A DNA stretch of 64,000 bases from CAVQKZ01 sp963837325 (GCA_963837325.1 CAWIMV010000001.1:2294001-2358000), one strand, 5' to 3'; shown: positions 33,926 to 42,222, counted from the first letter of the stretch. Translations and numbers: made by a program. Notes: generated by a model not told the origin, from the sequence alone.

Positions 33926-34786
33926 ATGGACGCCGGCGACGCGCTGCTGAGCGTCGGCAGTGTCGGCCGACGAACCGGCCTGACACCGAAGGCACTGCGG
34001 CACTACGACCGGATCAAGCTGTTCCGACCGGCCGTCGTCGACTCGGCCCGTTACCGCTGGTACAGCCGCCAGCAGTTGGCCGAGGCACGATTGATCGCTG
34101 CGCTGCGCGCCGTGGACGTGCCGCTCGACGATGTCCGCCGGTGCCTCAACGCGACCAGTGATCGGGCCAGCACCGTTGCGGCCGTGCTGGCCGCTCATCG
34201 TCGCCGGCTCGAGGCGCGGTTGACCCGCGTCCAGCGCGACCTCCACGACATCGGCCATCTCGCCACCGACAGATTGGACACGCTGATGGGATCCAGCGGG
34301 GCCACGCCGAACGCCAGTCCCGGCATCGACGACGAACGCGCTCTGGCGGCGGCGCTGTTCAACGCCACTTGGGAGTTGCTGGAGAAGGAGAACCGCAGCC
34401 GTGACGAGGACGACGCCATGCTGCACATGGCGCACGCGTCGCGACACCACTGGGGCCAAGCCGGCACGCCCGTGCATCGAACCCGCGGCGAGTGGCAGTG
34501 CTCGCGGGTCTACGCCGTACTCGGCCGTCCAGAACCGTGCCTGCACCACGCCAAGCGCGTGCTCGACCTCGCGCACGAGCACAAGCTCGGGCCGTTCGAC
34601 GTCGCTTTCGGCTACGAGGCGCTCGCACGCGGCTCCGCCCTGTCCGGTGACGCCGATCAGGCCCGCGCCTATATCGAGCAGGCCCGCGCCGTCGCGGAGG
34701 ACATCACCGAGCCGGACGAGCGCGAGCTGCTGCTCGCTGATCTGGAGACCATTGCCGAGGACCGCCCGCGCTCACACGCCGAGTAG
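33926..34786 (+). CDS. MerR-family regulator fused to a helical repeat domain
   Basis: A 286-residue protein. Residues 8-75 form a MerR winged helix (LSVGSVGRRTGLTPKALRHYD, ending with RWYSRQQLAEARLIAALR), followed by the usual dimerisation helix to about 125. The C-terminal half (about 140-275) is a TPR-like helical domain with LLEKENRSRDEDDAMLHMAHASRHHW, SRVYAVLGR and FGYEALARG segments (in parts), which in other actinobacteria occurs alone as a hypothetical protein. The fusion suggests that the helical domain senses a ligand for the DNA-binding part. The 3' end overlaps the convergent DUF222/HNH gene by 15 bp. Confidence 0.82.
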   Translation: MDAGDALLSVGSVGRRTGLTPKALRHYDRIKLFRPAVVDSARYRWYSRQQLAEARLIAALRAVDVPLDDVRRCLNATSDRASTVAAVLAAHRRRLEARLTRVQRDLHDIGHLATDRLDTLMGSSGATPNASPGIDDERALAAALFNATWELLEKENRSRDEDDAMLHMAHASRHHWGQAGTPVHRTRGEWQCSRVYAVLGRPEPCLHHAKRVLDLAHEHKLGPFDVAFGYEALARGSALSGDADQARAYIEQARAVAEDITEPDERELLLADLETIAEDRPRSHAE

Positions 34787-36073
34787 GTCGTGCGTTCGGT
34801 TGCGTCGGGGGGTTTGGGTGGGGTCGATCCATCGTGGTGGGGTCCAGTGTGGGGTGCCGTCGATCATGTGGCAGGTCCAGCCGAGGTTGGGGTGTTCGCG
34901 GTGGTGAAACCCGCAGAGCAGTGTCCCGTCGTCGACGGAGGTTCGTTGGGTTATCGCGAAGTCGGTGATGTGGTGGGCTTGGCACCAGGCTGGTCCGACG
35001 GAGCATCCGGGGAATGAGCAGCCTTGGTCGCGGGCGATCATGGCGAGGCGTTGGCCTTCGGTGAAGATGCGGTGGGTGTCGCCGTAGGCGGTGATCTCGC
35101 GGGTCTTGGTCAGGGTGACGGGCATGAGGCGGGCGTCGCCGGCCAGGCTCAACGCCTGCCCGACCGAGATCAGCGCGCCGTGCCCGGTGGTGACGAGCCC
35201 GGTCTTCGTTTCGGCCTGCTGATCGGTGAGGGTGAGCACGATGGTGGCGGCGACGCCGTTGCAGGCCGGGAGCTCACCGCTACGCAGCAGGGCTAGCAGG
35301 GCGTCCTGCAAACCGTCGTGGCGGCGTTGTCCGGGGGTGCGGGGATCACGGGTGCCGTCCTCGGCGGCCGCGGGCTTGGTGACCGAGTCGAGAACGGACA
35401 GGAGGGCTTCGGCGCAGATCGTGGTCAACTCCCCCTCCACACGGGCGGAGCCGTCGCGGCGCTGCCGCACGCTGAGGTCGCGGCGCCGCTGACGGTCGCG
35501 TTCCTCGGTGAGGGTGCCGTCGGGGTCCAGGGTGTCGACGACCCGCCGCGCGACCTGCTTGAGCAGGCTCGGGTCGAGTTCGACGGCTTGTTCGACCAGG
35601 AACTGTTGCACCCACACCTCATGCTCGACCTGCACCGCCGCCGGCAACGCATCGATCGTCGCGGTGACGACCCGCGCATGCGCGCTCGAAATCGTGCCGG
35701 CGGCTTGAGCGGCGGCGACTTGCTCGAACACCGGCGGCAGCACCTGTCCGGTCAACCCGCGCCGCGGACCCAGGTCGGCGGCGGCACGCACCCGCCCCGT
35801 CGCCTCGGCAGGGCTGACCCGCAACAACTGCGTCAGCAAGGTTGCGGTGTTGCGGCAGGCGTGTTCGTGGGCCAGGCCGCGGGAGTCGATTTCGGCGTTC
35901 AGCGCGTGATCGACCGGGGCCAGCCGCCACTTCTGCACTTCGAGATCGCGCAGCAGGGCGAGGACCTCGTCGCCAGGTAGAGAGGTCAGGTCGAGGCTCT
36001 GCAGTTCGTCCACGACCGCTCTGAACCGCGCGACAACCGAGCAAGCACCGTCCTCGGAAGGCTCATCGAACAT
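34772..36073 (-). CDS. DUF222/HNH endonuclease-domain protein (13E12-like)
   Basis: A 433-residue member of the large actinobacterial DUF222 family, related to mycobacterial 13E12-repeat proteins. The DUF222 region covers about residues 20-330. The C-terminal HNH nuclease motif is visible as CSFPGCSVGPAWCQAHHITDF, then LLCGFHHREH, including paired Cys that would bind zinc. ATG 36073 follows a good -10 (TATATT) by 6 nt, so the mRNA is probably leaderless. A four-copy repeat lies upstream. These genes are often multicopy and variable within a genome. DNA cleavage is inferred from the HNH motif; the biological role is unknown. Confidence 0.9.
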   Translation of the reverse strand: MFDEPSEDGACSVVARFRAVVDELQSLDLTSLPGDEVLALLRDLEVQKWRLAPVDHALNAEIDSRGLAHEHACRNTATLLTQLLRVSPAEATGRVRAAADLGPRRGLTGQVLPPVFEQVAAAQAAGTISSAHARVVTATIDALPAAVQVEHEVWVQQFLVEQAVELDPSLLKQVARRVVDTLDPDGTLTEERDRQRRRDLSVRQRRDGSARVEGELTTICAEALLSVLDSVTKPAAAEDGTRDPRTPGQRRHDGLQDALLALLRSGELPACNGVAATIVLTLTDQQAETKTGLVTTGHGALISVGQALSLAGDARLMPVTLTKTREITAYGDTHRIFTEGQRLAMIARDQGCSFPGCSVGPAWCQAHHITDFAITQRTSVDDGTLLCGFHHREHPNLGWTCHMIDGTPHWTPPRWIDPTQTPRRNRTHDLLGV

Positions 36074-36079
36074 GCGTTC

Positions 36080-36108
36080 AATATAGCATGCGACCGTGAC
36101 GGCCGCAA
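36080..36108 (-). promoter_or_regulatory. Strong promoter of the DUF222/HNH gene
   Basis: On the minus strand TTGCGG (36103-36108), a 17-bp spacer, and TATATT (36080-36085), with the ATG 6 nt downstream. It is the closest match to consensus in the window and implies a leaderless transcript. The local sequence is AT-rich compared with its surroundings. Confidence 0.6.
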
Positions 36109-36186
36109 CCACTTTCCCCTTATCGGACAAGGCATTAAACGCGAGTTGATCATGAAAATCGTGTGTGCCAGGTGACCCACGAAAAG

Positions 36187-36270
36187 CCGCAAGCCTGCGT
36201 GCCGACGAAGCCGCAAGCCGACGTCACAGGGAGAACCGCAAGCCGACGTCCCACGGCAAACCCGCAAGCC
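36187..36270. repeat. Four-copy degenerate tandem repeat
   Basis: The 9-mer CCGCAAGCC starts at 36187, 36211, 36236 and 36262, giving spacings of 24, 25 and 26 bp. Copies two and three also share the following GACGTC. It lies in the 283-bp gap between the DUF222/HNH and VOC genes, upstream of the HNH promoter. On the minus strand each core reads GGCTTGCGG and contains TTGCGG, the same hexamer as the -35 of that promoter. No gene is evident in this gap. Confidence 0.6.
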
Positions 36271-36356
36271 GGCGACCCAACCAAGCCACCATGCCAACTC
36301 CCTCCGTCGCTGCGCTTTTCAAGAATCAGCGCAACGCGAGCCGAAAGAGGAGCGAC

Positions 36357-36743
36357 CTAAATGTCAGCGAAGAGCGTGAGCTGCAGACCAGCGGGACCCT
36401 CGAGCCGCGAATTGAGCGACCCCCACGGCGTCCGCGTAGGCGGCGCCAGCACCGTCGCACCGGCAGCGGCCAACTCATCAGTAGTAGCCGGGACGTCGGC
36501 GACCTCAAGGGCCACCCGAATAGGTCCGGCCACGCGTCGGCCGACCTCCACCTCGTCGACATACGCGGCGTGCGCCGGGTCAGCAAGCTCCAATGTCGCC
36601 CGGCCGGCGTTCAGGATCGTGACGTGTCCTCCCGGCGAGGAGAACGCGCCAATCTCCGGCATCCCGAGGACATCGCGGAAGAACCGCAACGCCTCGTCGT
36701 AGTCGGGCGCAGTCACAACCAGGCGTAGTTCCGAAACAGTCAT
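36357..36743 (-). CDS. VOC-family (glyoxalase/dioxygenase-like) protein
   Basis: A 128-residue single-chain VOC metalloprotein with two beta-alpha-beta modules: LRLVVTAPDYDEALRFFRDVLGMPE at the start and a second module from about residue 70 (GPIRVALEVADVPATTDELA). The terminal TPWGSLNSRLEGPAGLQLTLF segment is typical. Possible metal ligands are few, so it may be a binding protein, such as a fosmidomycin- or bleomycin-type sequestering protein, or an enzyme of small scope. No functional assignment is justified. It lies 25 bp downstream of the alkyltransferase-like gene on the same strand. Confidence 0.85.
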   Translation of the reverse strand: MTVSELRLVVTAPDYDEALRFFRDVLGMPEIGAFSSPGGHVTILNAGRATLELADPAHAAYVDEVEVGRRVAGPIRVALEVADVPATTDELAAAGATVLAPPTRTPWGSLNSRLEGPAGLQLTLFADI

Positions 36744-36768
36744 AGCCCGTCAACGGGCGCCGAGGGAA

Positions 36769-37062
36769 TCAGATTCCGTCCCACCGGTACGAAGCCAGAT
36801 CGACGCGGTGGCCAACAAACCGCACGCCCTCGCTCAACAGCCGCTGCCGCTGCTCCGTGTACAGGTGGTCGGCGCATGTCCCGTCAGCGCGCACGACCCG
36901 GTGCCACGGCACGGTGCCACCGTCCGCAGCCAATACCCGACCCACCATCCGGGCCGCCCGGCTGCCGACGTATTCAGCCACATCGCCGTACGTCATGACC
37001 CGGCCGGGAGGTATCGACTCCACGCAGGTCAGGATCCGCAGCGGCAATGAGTCGTCGGGCAC
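36769..37062 (-). CDS. Alkyltransferase-like protein (ATL), MGMT family
   Basis: A 97-residue homologue of the O6-alkylguanine-DNA alkyltransferase DNA-binding domain. The signature is IPPGRVMTYGDVAEYVGS, then GTVPWHRVV. In active MGMT the motif is P-C-H-R-V with the alkyl-accepting Cys; here Trp replaces it, as in ATL proteins that bind alkylated guanine and hand it to nucleotide excision repair. GTG 37062 begins right before the conserved LPLRILTCVESIP helix. It sits near other repair genes and corresponds in position to Rv3204. Confidence 0.88.
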   Translation of the reverse strand: MPDDSLPLRILTCVESIPPGRVMTYGDVAEYVGSRAARMVGRVLAADGGTVPWHRVVRADGTCADHLYTEQRQRLLSEGVRFVGHRVDLASYRWDGI

Positions 37063-37093
37063 GCCGCCGATTCTGGCACCCGGCCCGCTGCTC

Positions 37094-37681
37094 TCAGTTG
37101 GGCTTGCGTCCGGTGGCGGCGACGAGCTTGTCGATGGTCGGCGCGTTGTCAGGGACGTCGACCGGCTCCTTGAAGTACCCGGAGCCGGACATGTCGCCGG
37201 CACCAGCGACGCGTTCGTAGACCGATGAGACGAGCTCGTCCGGGAGCGGAGCGTCGTCCCCGATCGCCTGGCCGAGATCCCAGGAGTGGATCGTCAGATC
37301 CATGATCAGCTCTTCGAGGTAGGTACGCACGGGCGTTGCGCCGCGGGATAGTTCGACGTCGCGATCAAGCGCACCGGGCGCACTGAACGCTTCGGCCGAC
37401 CCAGTGGCGGCCTCGTCCCACTCCTGCGCCAGGTTCGCGCCGACGCCGCCGTCGACCGGCAGCGACCGTGCGCCCTCGACAACCTTGGCCGCAGATTCGA
37501 AATCTTGGCCGTGGACCAGCGGCGCGGCCCAGCGGTGCTCCTCGACCATATGGCCGACGAGGTCGGCGACGGACCATTCGGAGTCGGGCGTCGCGGCCGT
37601 CCACTGATCCTCGGTGATCGTATGCACCCGCGCCCCGAACTCGCGCTGGCCGGCGTGGAACAAAGCAAGCAGATCGTCCAT
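37094..37681 (-). CDS. TIGR03086-like DinB-fold metal-binding protein
   Basis: A 195-residue DinB/mycothiol-dependent maleylpyruvate isomerase-type protein. The N-terminal helix contains FHAGQREFGARVHTI, then WSVADLVGHMVEEHRW, which carries the first metal His residues, and MDLTIHSWDLGQAIG, which carries the last. These three-His patterns are typical of the TIGR03086 family found in mycothiol producers. The function is unknown; mycothiol-dependent detoxification is a reasonable guess. It is upstream of the alkyltransferase-like gene on the same strand with a 31-bp gap, and downstream of moeZ. Confidence 0.87.
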   Translation of the reverse strand: MDDLLALFHAGQREFGARVHTITEDQWTAATPDSEWSVADLVGHMVEEHRWAAPLVHGQDFESAAKVVEGARSLPVDGGVGANLAQEWDEAATGSAEAFSAPGALDRDVELSRGATPVRTYLEELIMDLTIHSWDLGQAIGDDAPLPDELVSSVYERVAGAGDMSGSGYFKEPVDVPDNAPTIDKLVAATGRKPN

Positions 37682-37738
37682 GTCAGCGTCCTACCCGCGG
37701 CCGCCGCGCGGCCAAACCGCGCGGGCGCCGGGGCCCGA

Positions 37739-38917
37739 TCAGTACGACGGCAGGCTGGGATCGACTTGGTTCACCCACGCGGTCACGCCGCCCTGCACGT
37801 GCACCGCGTCCTGGAAACCGGCGTTCTTCACCGCGGCCAGGGTCTCGGCCGAGCGCACGCCGGTCTTGCAATACATGACGATCTGCTTGTCCTGCGGCAG
37901 TGAGGCCAGCGCGTCGCCGCGCAGAATCTCGTCCTTCGGAATGAGCGTCGCGCCGGGAATCGAGACGATCTCGAACTCGGCCGGCTCGCGGACGTCGACG
38001 AGGTACAGCGGCTTGTCCGAGTCGAGCAGGTCCTTCAGTTCGGTCGCCGTGATCGTGGAACCGACCGCGGCCTGCTGCGCCTCGTCCGAGACCACGCCGC
38101 AGAACGCCTCGTAGTCGATGAGTTCGGTGACGCTCGGGTGCTCGCCACAGACCGCGCAGTTCGGGTCCTTGCGTACGTTGATCTTGCGGTACTCCATCTC
38201 CAGCGCGTCGTAGACCATCAGCCGGCCCAGCAGCGGCTCGCCGATGCCGGTGATCAGCTTGATCGCCTCAGTCACCTGGATGGCGCCGACCGAGCCGCAG
38301 AGCACGCCCAGTACGCCGCCCTCGGCGCACGACGGGACCATGCCCGGCGGCGGCGGCTCGGGGTACAGGCAGCGGTAGCACGGCCCGTGGTCGGCCCAGA
38401 ACACCGACGCCTGGCCGTCGAAGCGATAGATCGAACCCCATACGTAGGGCTTGTGGAGCAGCACACAGGCATCGTTGACGAGGTAGCGAGTGGCGAAGTT
38501 GTCGGTGCCGTCGACGATCAGGTCGTAGTCGGCGAAGATCTCCATCACGTTCGAGGAGTCCAGCCGCTCTTCGTGCAGGTTCACGGTGATGAGCGGGTTG
38601 ATCTCGAGCACCGAGTCGCGGGCGGACTCGGCCTTGGAGCGACCGATGTCGCCCTGGCCGTGGATGATCTGACGCTGCAGGTTGGATTCGTCGACGACGT
38701 CGAAGTCGACGATCCCCAGCGTGCCCACGCCGGCCGCGGCCAGATACATCAGGGCGGGAGAGCCGAGTCCGCCGGCGCCGATGCACAGCACCTTGGCGTT
38801 CTTCAGCCGCTTCTGCCCGGCCATGGCGACGTCGGGGATGATCAGGTGGCGGCTGTAGCGGCGCACCTCGTCGATCGTGATCGACTCGGCCGGCTCGACG
38901 AGCGGGGGCAACGACAC
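37739..38917 (-). CDS. moeZ: MoeZ: adenylyltransferase/sulphurtransferase
   Basis: A 392-residue E1-like protein that adenylates the C-terminus of sulphur-carrier proteins (MoaD, ThiS, CysO) and then transfers sulphur. The nucleotide motif is IGAGGLGSPALMYLAAAGVG near residues 46-65, with DNFATRYLVND and the zinc Cys pairs CYRC and CAVC. A rhodanese domain follows from about 290, with the persulphide Cys350 in MYCKTGVRSAE. GTG 38917 has no strong ribosome site. It lies downstream of the DUF3152 gene, the same order as Rv3207c-Rv3206c. It serves molybdopterin, thiamine or cysteine biosynthesis. Confidence 0.94.
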   Translation of the reverse strand: MSLPPLVEPAESITIDEVRRYSRHLIIPDVAMAGQKRLKNAKVLCIGAGGLGSPALMYLAAAGVGTLGIVDFDVVDESNLQRQIIHGQGDIGRSKAESARDSVLEINPLITVNLHEERLDSSNVMEIFADYDLIVDGTDNFATRYLVNDACVLLHKPYVWGSIYRFDGQASVFWADHGPCYRCLYPEPPPPGMVPSCAEGGVLGVLCGSVGAIQVTEAIKLITGIGEPLLGRLMVYDALEMEYRKINVRKDPNCAVCGEHPSVTELIDYEAFCGVVSDEAQQAAVGSTITATELKDLLDSDKPLYLVDVREPAEFEIVSIPGATLIPKDEILRGDALASLPQDKQIVMYCKTGVRSAETLAAVKNAGFQDAVHVQGGVTAWVNQVDPSLPSY

Positions 38918-38964
38918 GGTCCCGGTTCCTCACTGTCTCGATCAATCACTGTCCAGCCCCAATT

Positions 38965-39008
38965 GTGCAACTTGCGCCGCTCTCAGGCAGCCGCAAGTTG
39001 CACAATCG
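38965..39008. repeat. 44-nt palindromic REP-like element, copy 2
   Basis: It begins GTGCAACT and ends AAGTTGCACAATCG, and an outer 15-bp perfect inverted repeat (38962-38976 with 38992-39006) surrounds a TCAGG centre. It lies between the DUF3152 stop and moeZ, that is, after a minus-strand stop like copy 1 at 20353. The remaining 176-bp gap holds no other feature. Confidence 0.65.
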
Positions 39009-39093
39009 GGAGATCTGCAGGCGTAACCGCAACGGGCGCCCTGCGCATTCCCCGCCAGTCTGCCTGCGGCCGGTGCCCGCGGCCCACCGGGGG

Positions 39094-40131
39094 TCAGTCG
39101 TTCTTCAGCCCGAACTCGGTGTTCTGGGACGTGTCGGCTTGTTCCGAGCCGGGAGTGCCCTTGACGCCCGGCGGGTACGGCCAGGGGTTGGCGCGACACA
39201 TCTTGCCGGTCGCGGCCGATTTCAGCCCGATCGTCTGCTGCATCATCACCGGCGCCAACCCTCCCGGCAGGCACTGGTGCGCGTGCTGGTGACCGAGCGC
39301 GTGGCCGTCCTCGTGGTTGATGAGGTAGATGCGGTAGGCGTTCGGATCACCGACGTAGGCCGCGTCACCGCGTACCCAGCGCGAGTCGTTGATGACGACC
39401 CGGTTCACGTCGGAACCGGCGGTGCCGGCCGGCACGAAGCAGGACGTCTCGATCGGGATGTCGTAGCCGCACAGCTTGCGCACGGTGTAGGACGACGTCA
39501 GGGACACGTGAAAGTCCGCAGGACCGCTGTCGACCCGCTGCAGCGCGATGCCGGCGTGACCGGCCCAGCTGCGCGAATCCGACAGCGTCGTCTGCACCTG
39601 GCGGGCATAGCCGGCCAGGTCAATACCCGCGACGCCGTTCTCGACCTCGACGGTGTAGCGGTGCACGGTGCCGGTGCCAACCAATGGGCTGCTGCCAGCC
39701 AGGACCCGGAATGTGCCGGTGCCGCTCAGCGTGTAGTCCGGGCCGGGCGGCAGTGCGGCCGCGGTGATCACCTTGTCCTGCGACCCCGAGGCCGGCTGGT
39801 CGGATTTCAGCGGGATGTCGCCGGCCGCGGTCGGAGGGGTCGACGCGCTCGCGCCACCGCCCCCCGCATGGTGCGACGCCGGCGCAGGCCGTTTGGCGCC
39901 GCCCGCCGTCATCAGTGCCAGCACCGTGATGACGACGAGGACGGGCAGAGCGTAGGCGCGCCAGCCGTACCGGCGCGCGAACTCGCGAAGGGATTCGACC
40001 AGGCTCGGGTCGTCGGGGCCGCCGCCGAACGTCGGTGCGCTGCGGCGAGCGAAGGCGACGTCTTCGTTGCGCTCGGTCGTCAGAACCGACGCGGACCAAC
40101 TCCGCGGCTCGTCATCTTCCCAAGCGGGCAC
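39094..40131 (-). CDS. DUF3152 protein, predicted membrane-anchored zinc protease
   Basis: About 345 residues with one transmembrane segment near residues 56-76, a Gly/Ser/Thr-rich linker, then an extracytoplasmic DUF3152 domain. The zinc motif is NHEDGHALGHQHAHQC, an HExxH-like site in which the second position is Glu and a third His follows. Cys residues nearby (CGYDIPIETSC) probably form disulphides. I chose GTG 40131; a TTG at 40149 adds six residues and has a distant GGGAG. It is the counterpart of Rv3207c. Substrates are unknown; cell-wall or secreted protein processing is inferred. Confidence 0.85.
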   Translation of the reverse strand: MPAWEDDEPRSWSASVLTTERNEDVAFARRSAPTFGGGPDDPSLVESLREFARRYGWRAYALPVLVVITVLALMTAGGAKRPAPASHHAGGGGASASTPPTAAGDIPLKSDQPASGSQDKVITAAALPPGPDYTLSGTGTFRVLAGSSPLVGTGTVHRYTVEVENGVAGIDLAGYARQVQTTLSDSRSWAGHAGIALQRVDSGPADFHVSLTSSYTVRKLCGYDIPIETSCFVPAGTAGSDVNRVVINDSRWVRGDAAYVGDPNAYRIYLINHEDGHALGHQHAHQCLPGGLAPVMMQQTIGLKSAATGKMCRANPWPYPPGVKGTPGSEQADTSQNTEFGLKND

Positions 40132-40245
40132 GGCTTTAGGTTGCCACAACCGGCGCGCGCTCCCGGTTAGCCGGGGCCGAAACGTGGCCGATCTTCCTCA
40201 GGCCGACCCCGCCGCCACCCCGCCGCCGTCCAGCTCAGCCGCCGG

Positions 40246-41235
40246 TCAGGCCGACCTGCGCACCTGGCTCTTCTTGGCCGGTGCTTTGCGGGCGGCCGAT
40301 TTCTTGGCCGGTGCCTTCGCGGTGCTGGCCTTCTTGGCCGGTGCTTTCTTGGCTGTGCTCTTGGCGGCGCCGGACTTCTTGGCCGGCGCCTTCGCCGCGG
40401 ACTTCTTGGCCGTTGATTTCGTCGTGTCGGCCGCCTTCGCCGTCGCGCCGGCCTCGCCCCGGCCCCGCTTGGCCGCGTCGACCGACGCCCGCAGCGCCGA
40501 CATCAGATCGACCACGGTGCCCGAGCTCGGCTGGGCCTCGTCGGCCTCGACGACCTCGCGGCCCTCGATCTTCGCGTCGATGACTTCCTGCAAGGCGGTG
40601 CGGTAGTCGTCGGTGTACTGCTCGGGATCGAAGTCGCCGGCCATGCTGGCGACGAGCGATTCGGCCATCTTGCGCTCCTGCTGGCGCACTTCTACGTCCT
40701 CGTCGAGAAACGCGAAGGACGGTTCGCGCACCTCGTCGGGCCAGATCATCGTCTCCATCACGATCACGCCTTCGCGCACCCGCAATGTGGCGAGCTGCTC
40801 GCGGTTACGGATCGCGACCTTCACCAGTCCGACCATGCCGCTTTCCTCGAGGGCGTCGCGCAGCAGGACATAGGGCTTGGCCGCGTTCTTCTCCGGCTCG
40901 AGGTAGTAGCTCTTGGCGAAGTAGATGGGGTCGATCTCTTCGGCCGGGACGAACTGCAACACGTCGACAACGCGGGTCGATGGCAGGGGCAGATCGGCGA
41001 AGTCCTCGTCGGTCAACACGACCGTTTCGCCGTTGGGCAGCTGATAGCCCTTGGCGATGTCGCCGTAGGCGACCTCCTCGCCGTCGGCCTCGGCGACCCG
41101 CTTGTACCGAATGCGGGATCCGTCGGTGCGGCGCACCTGATGGAAGCTCACATCGCGCTCTTCGGTGGCGGTGTAGAGCTTCACGCCGATGCTCACCAGT
41201 CCGAAGGACACGCTGCCTTTCCAGATGGCACGCAT
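40246..41235 (-). CDS. ku: Ku protein for non-homologous end joining
   Basis: A homodimeric DNA-end-binding protein of 329 residues. The N-terminal MRAIWKGSVSFGLVSIGVKL is the bacterial Ku signature, and the beta-barrel/ring region extends to about 255. The C-terminal tail is very rich in Lys/Ala repeats of the AKKAPAKK type, which in other actinobacteria adds DNA binding. GGAGGT lies 5 nt before the ATG. It is divergent from the ligase gene across 48 bp, so the end-joining genes probably share a control region. The repeat-rich tail is encoded by near-identical units between 40255 and 40440 and could vary in length. Confidence 0.96.
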   Translation of the reverse strand: MRAIWKGSVSFGLVSIGVKLYTATEERDVSFHQVRRTDGSRIRYKRVAEADGEEVAYGDIAKGYQLPNGETVVLTDEDFADLPLPSTRVVDVLQFVPAEEIDPIYFAKSYYLEPEKNAAKPYVLLRDALEESGMVGLVKVAIRNREQLATLRVREGVIVMETMIWPDEVREPSFAFLDEDVEVRQQERKMAESLVASMAGDFDPEQYTDDYRTALQEVIDAKIEGREVVEADEAQPSSGTVVDLMSALRASVDAAKRGRGEAGATAKAADTTKSTAKKSAAKAPAKKSGAAKSTAKKAPAKKASTAKAPAKKSAARKAPAKKSQVRRSA

Positions 41236-41283
41236 CGCTGACCTCCGGGTGTCGACGGGCACGGGACTCGAAAGATACCCAAA

Positions 41284-42222
41284 ATGGTAGGCGTGCACCC
41301 CATGCTTGCCACGGCAGTTACTGAGCTGCCAACGGAGGAAGGGTGGGCATTCGAGTTCAAATGGGACGGCGTGCGGGCTCTGATCGACGTTTCCGGCCAG
41401 GGCGTGGCCATCCGGAGCCGGGTCGGCAACGATGTGACAGCGGCTTATCCGGAGCTCACCGCGCTCGGGGCGGGGGTGGAGGACAGCCTGCTCGACGGCG
41501 AGATCGTCAGTTTCGTCGACGGCCGGCCGTCGTTCGAGCGCCTGCAATCGCGCATGCACGTGCGCTCGGCCGCCGAAGCCAAACGGTTGGCGCGCGCGGC
41601 CCCGGTCACGTTCGTGGCGTTCGACCTGCTGCGCCACTACGGGGTCGATCTCTCCGGACGGCCGTACATCGAGCGGCGGGCAACCTTGGAGCGGTGGGCG
41701 GCCGAGCGGCCTACCTGGACGATCAGCCCGGTCTTCGACGACGGTGTCGCCACTGCCGCCGCGGCCCGCGAGCACGGCCTGGAAGGGGTCGTGGCCAAGC
41801 GCCTCGACTCGTCTTACCGAGCCGGTGTGCGCAGTCCAGACTGGCGCAAGCTGCGCTTCGTGCGGGCTGGTGACTTCGTCGTCGTCGGCTGGGAAGCGGC
41901 CGTCGCGAAGCCCGGTGAATTGAGTTCGCTCGTACTCGGCTACTACCCGGGCGGCCGCTCGCTCGCGTTCGCCGGCAAGGTCGGCAGCGGATTGACCTTG
42001 CAGACGGCCAAGCAACTGCAGGCGGCGCTCGTGGGCCGCACCGACTGCCCACTGCCGGAGCCGCCACCGCTGACGGCCGGGCGAGCGGTGCACTGGGTCG
42101 AGCCCCGGATCGTCATCGAGGTCGAATTCGTCACCTGGACTGCGGAGGGTCGGTTGCGTCATCCGGTCTTCCGTGGGGTACGCAAGGACAAACGAGCCGA
42201 TGAGGCGGTGGGCGATGGCTAA
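41284..42222 (+). CDS. ATP-dependent DNA ligase (LigD ligase-domain type)
   Basis: A 312-residue ATP-dependent DNA ligase equivalent to the ligase part of LigD. The nucleotidyltransferase motif I is FEFKWDGVRA with the adenylated Lys26. Motif III is near FVAFDLL, motif IV is EGVVAKRLDSSY, and motif V is DWRKLRF. An OB-fold follows from about 200 to the end (GYYPGGRSLAFAGKVGSGL). It contains no polymerase or phosphoesterase domain. ATG 41284 or ATG 41302 could be the start. It overlaps the polymerase gene by 8 bp, so the two are translated together and would join ends bound by the divergent Ku. Confidence 0.92.
   Translation: MVGVHPMLATAVTELPTEEGWAFEFKWDGVRALIDVSGQGVAIRSRVGNDVTAAYPELTALGAGVEDSLLDGEIVSFVDGRPSFERLQSRMHVRSAAEAKRLARAAPVTFVAFDLLRHYGVDLSGRPYIERRATLERWAAERPTWTISPVFDDGVATAAAAREHGLEGVVAKRLDSSYRAGVRSPDWRKLRFVRAGDFVVVGWEAAVAKPGELSSLVLGYYPGGRSLAFAGKVGSGLTLQTAKQLQAALVGRTDCPLPEPPPLTAGRAVHWVEPRIVIEVEFVTWTAEGRLRHPVFRGVRKDKRADEAVGDG

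Noticed and set aside
34772..36073. Mobile element or intein homing nuclease
   Set aside because: The HNH domain raised the idea, but no terminal repeats, transposase or split host gene are visible; DUF222/HNH proteins are usually stand-alone.
36187..36270. Possible CRISPR array
   Set aside because: The repeat core is only 9 bp with imperfect 24-26 bp spacing, flanks are partly similar, and no cas genes are present.
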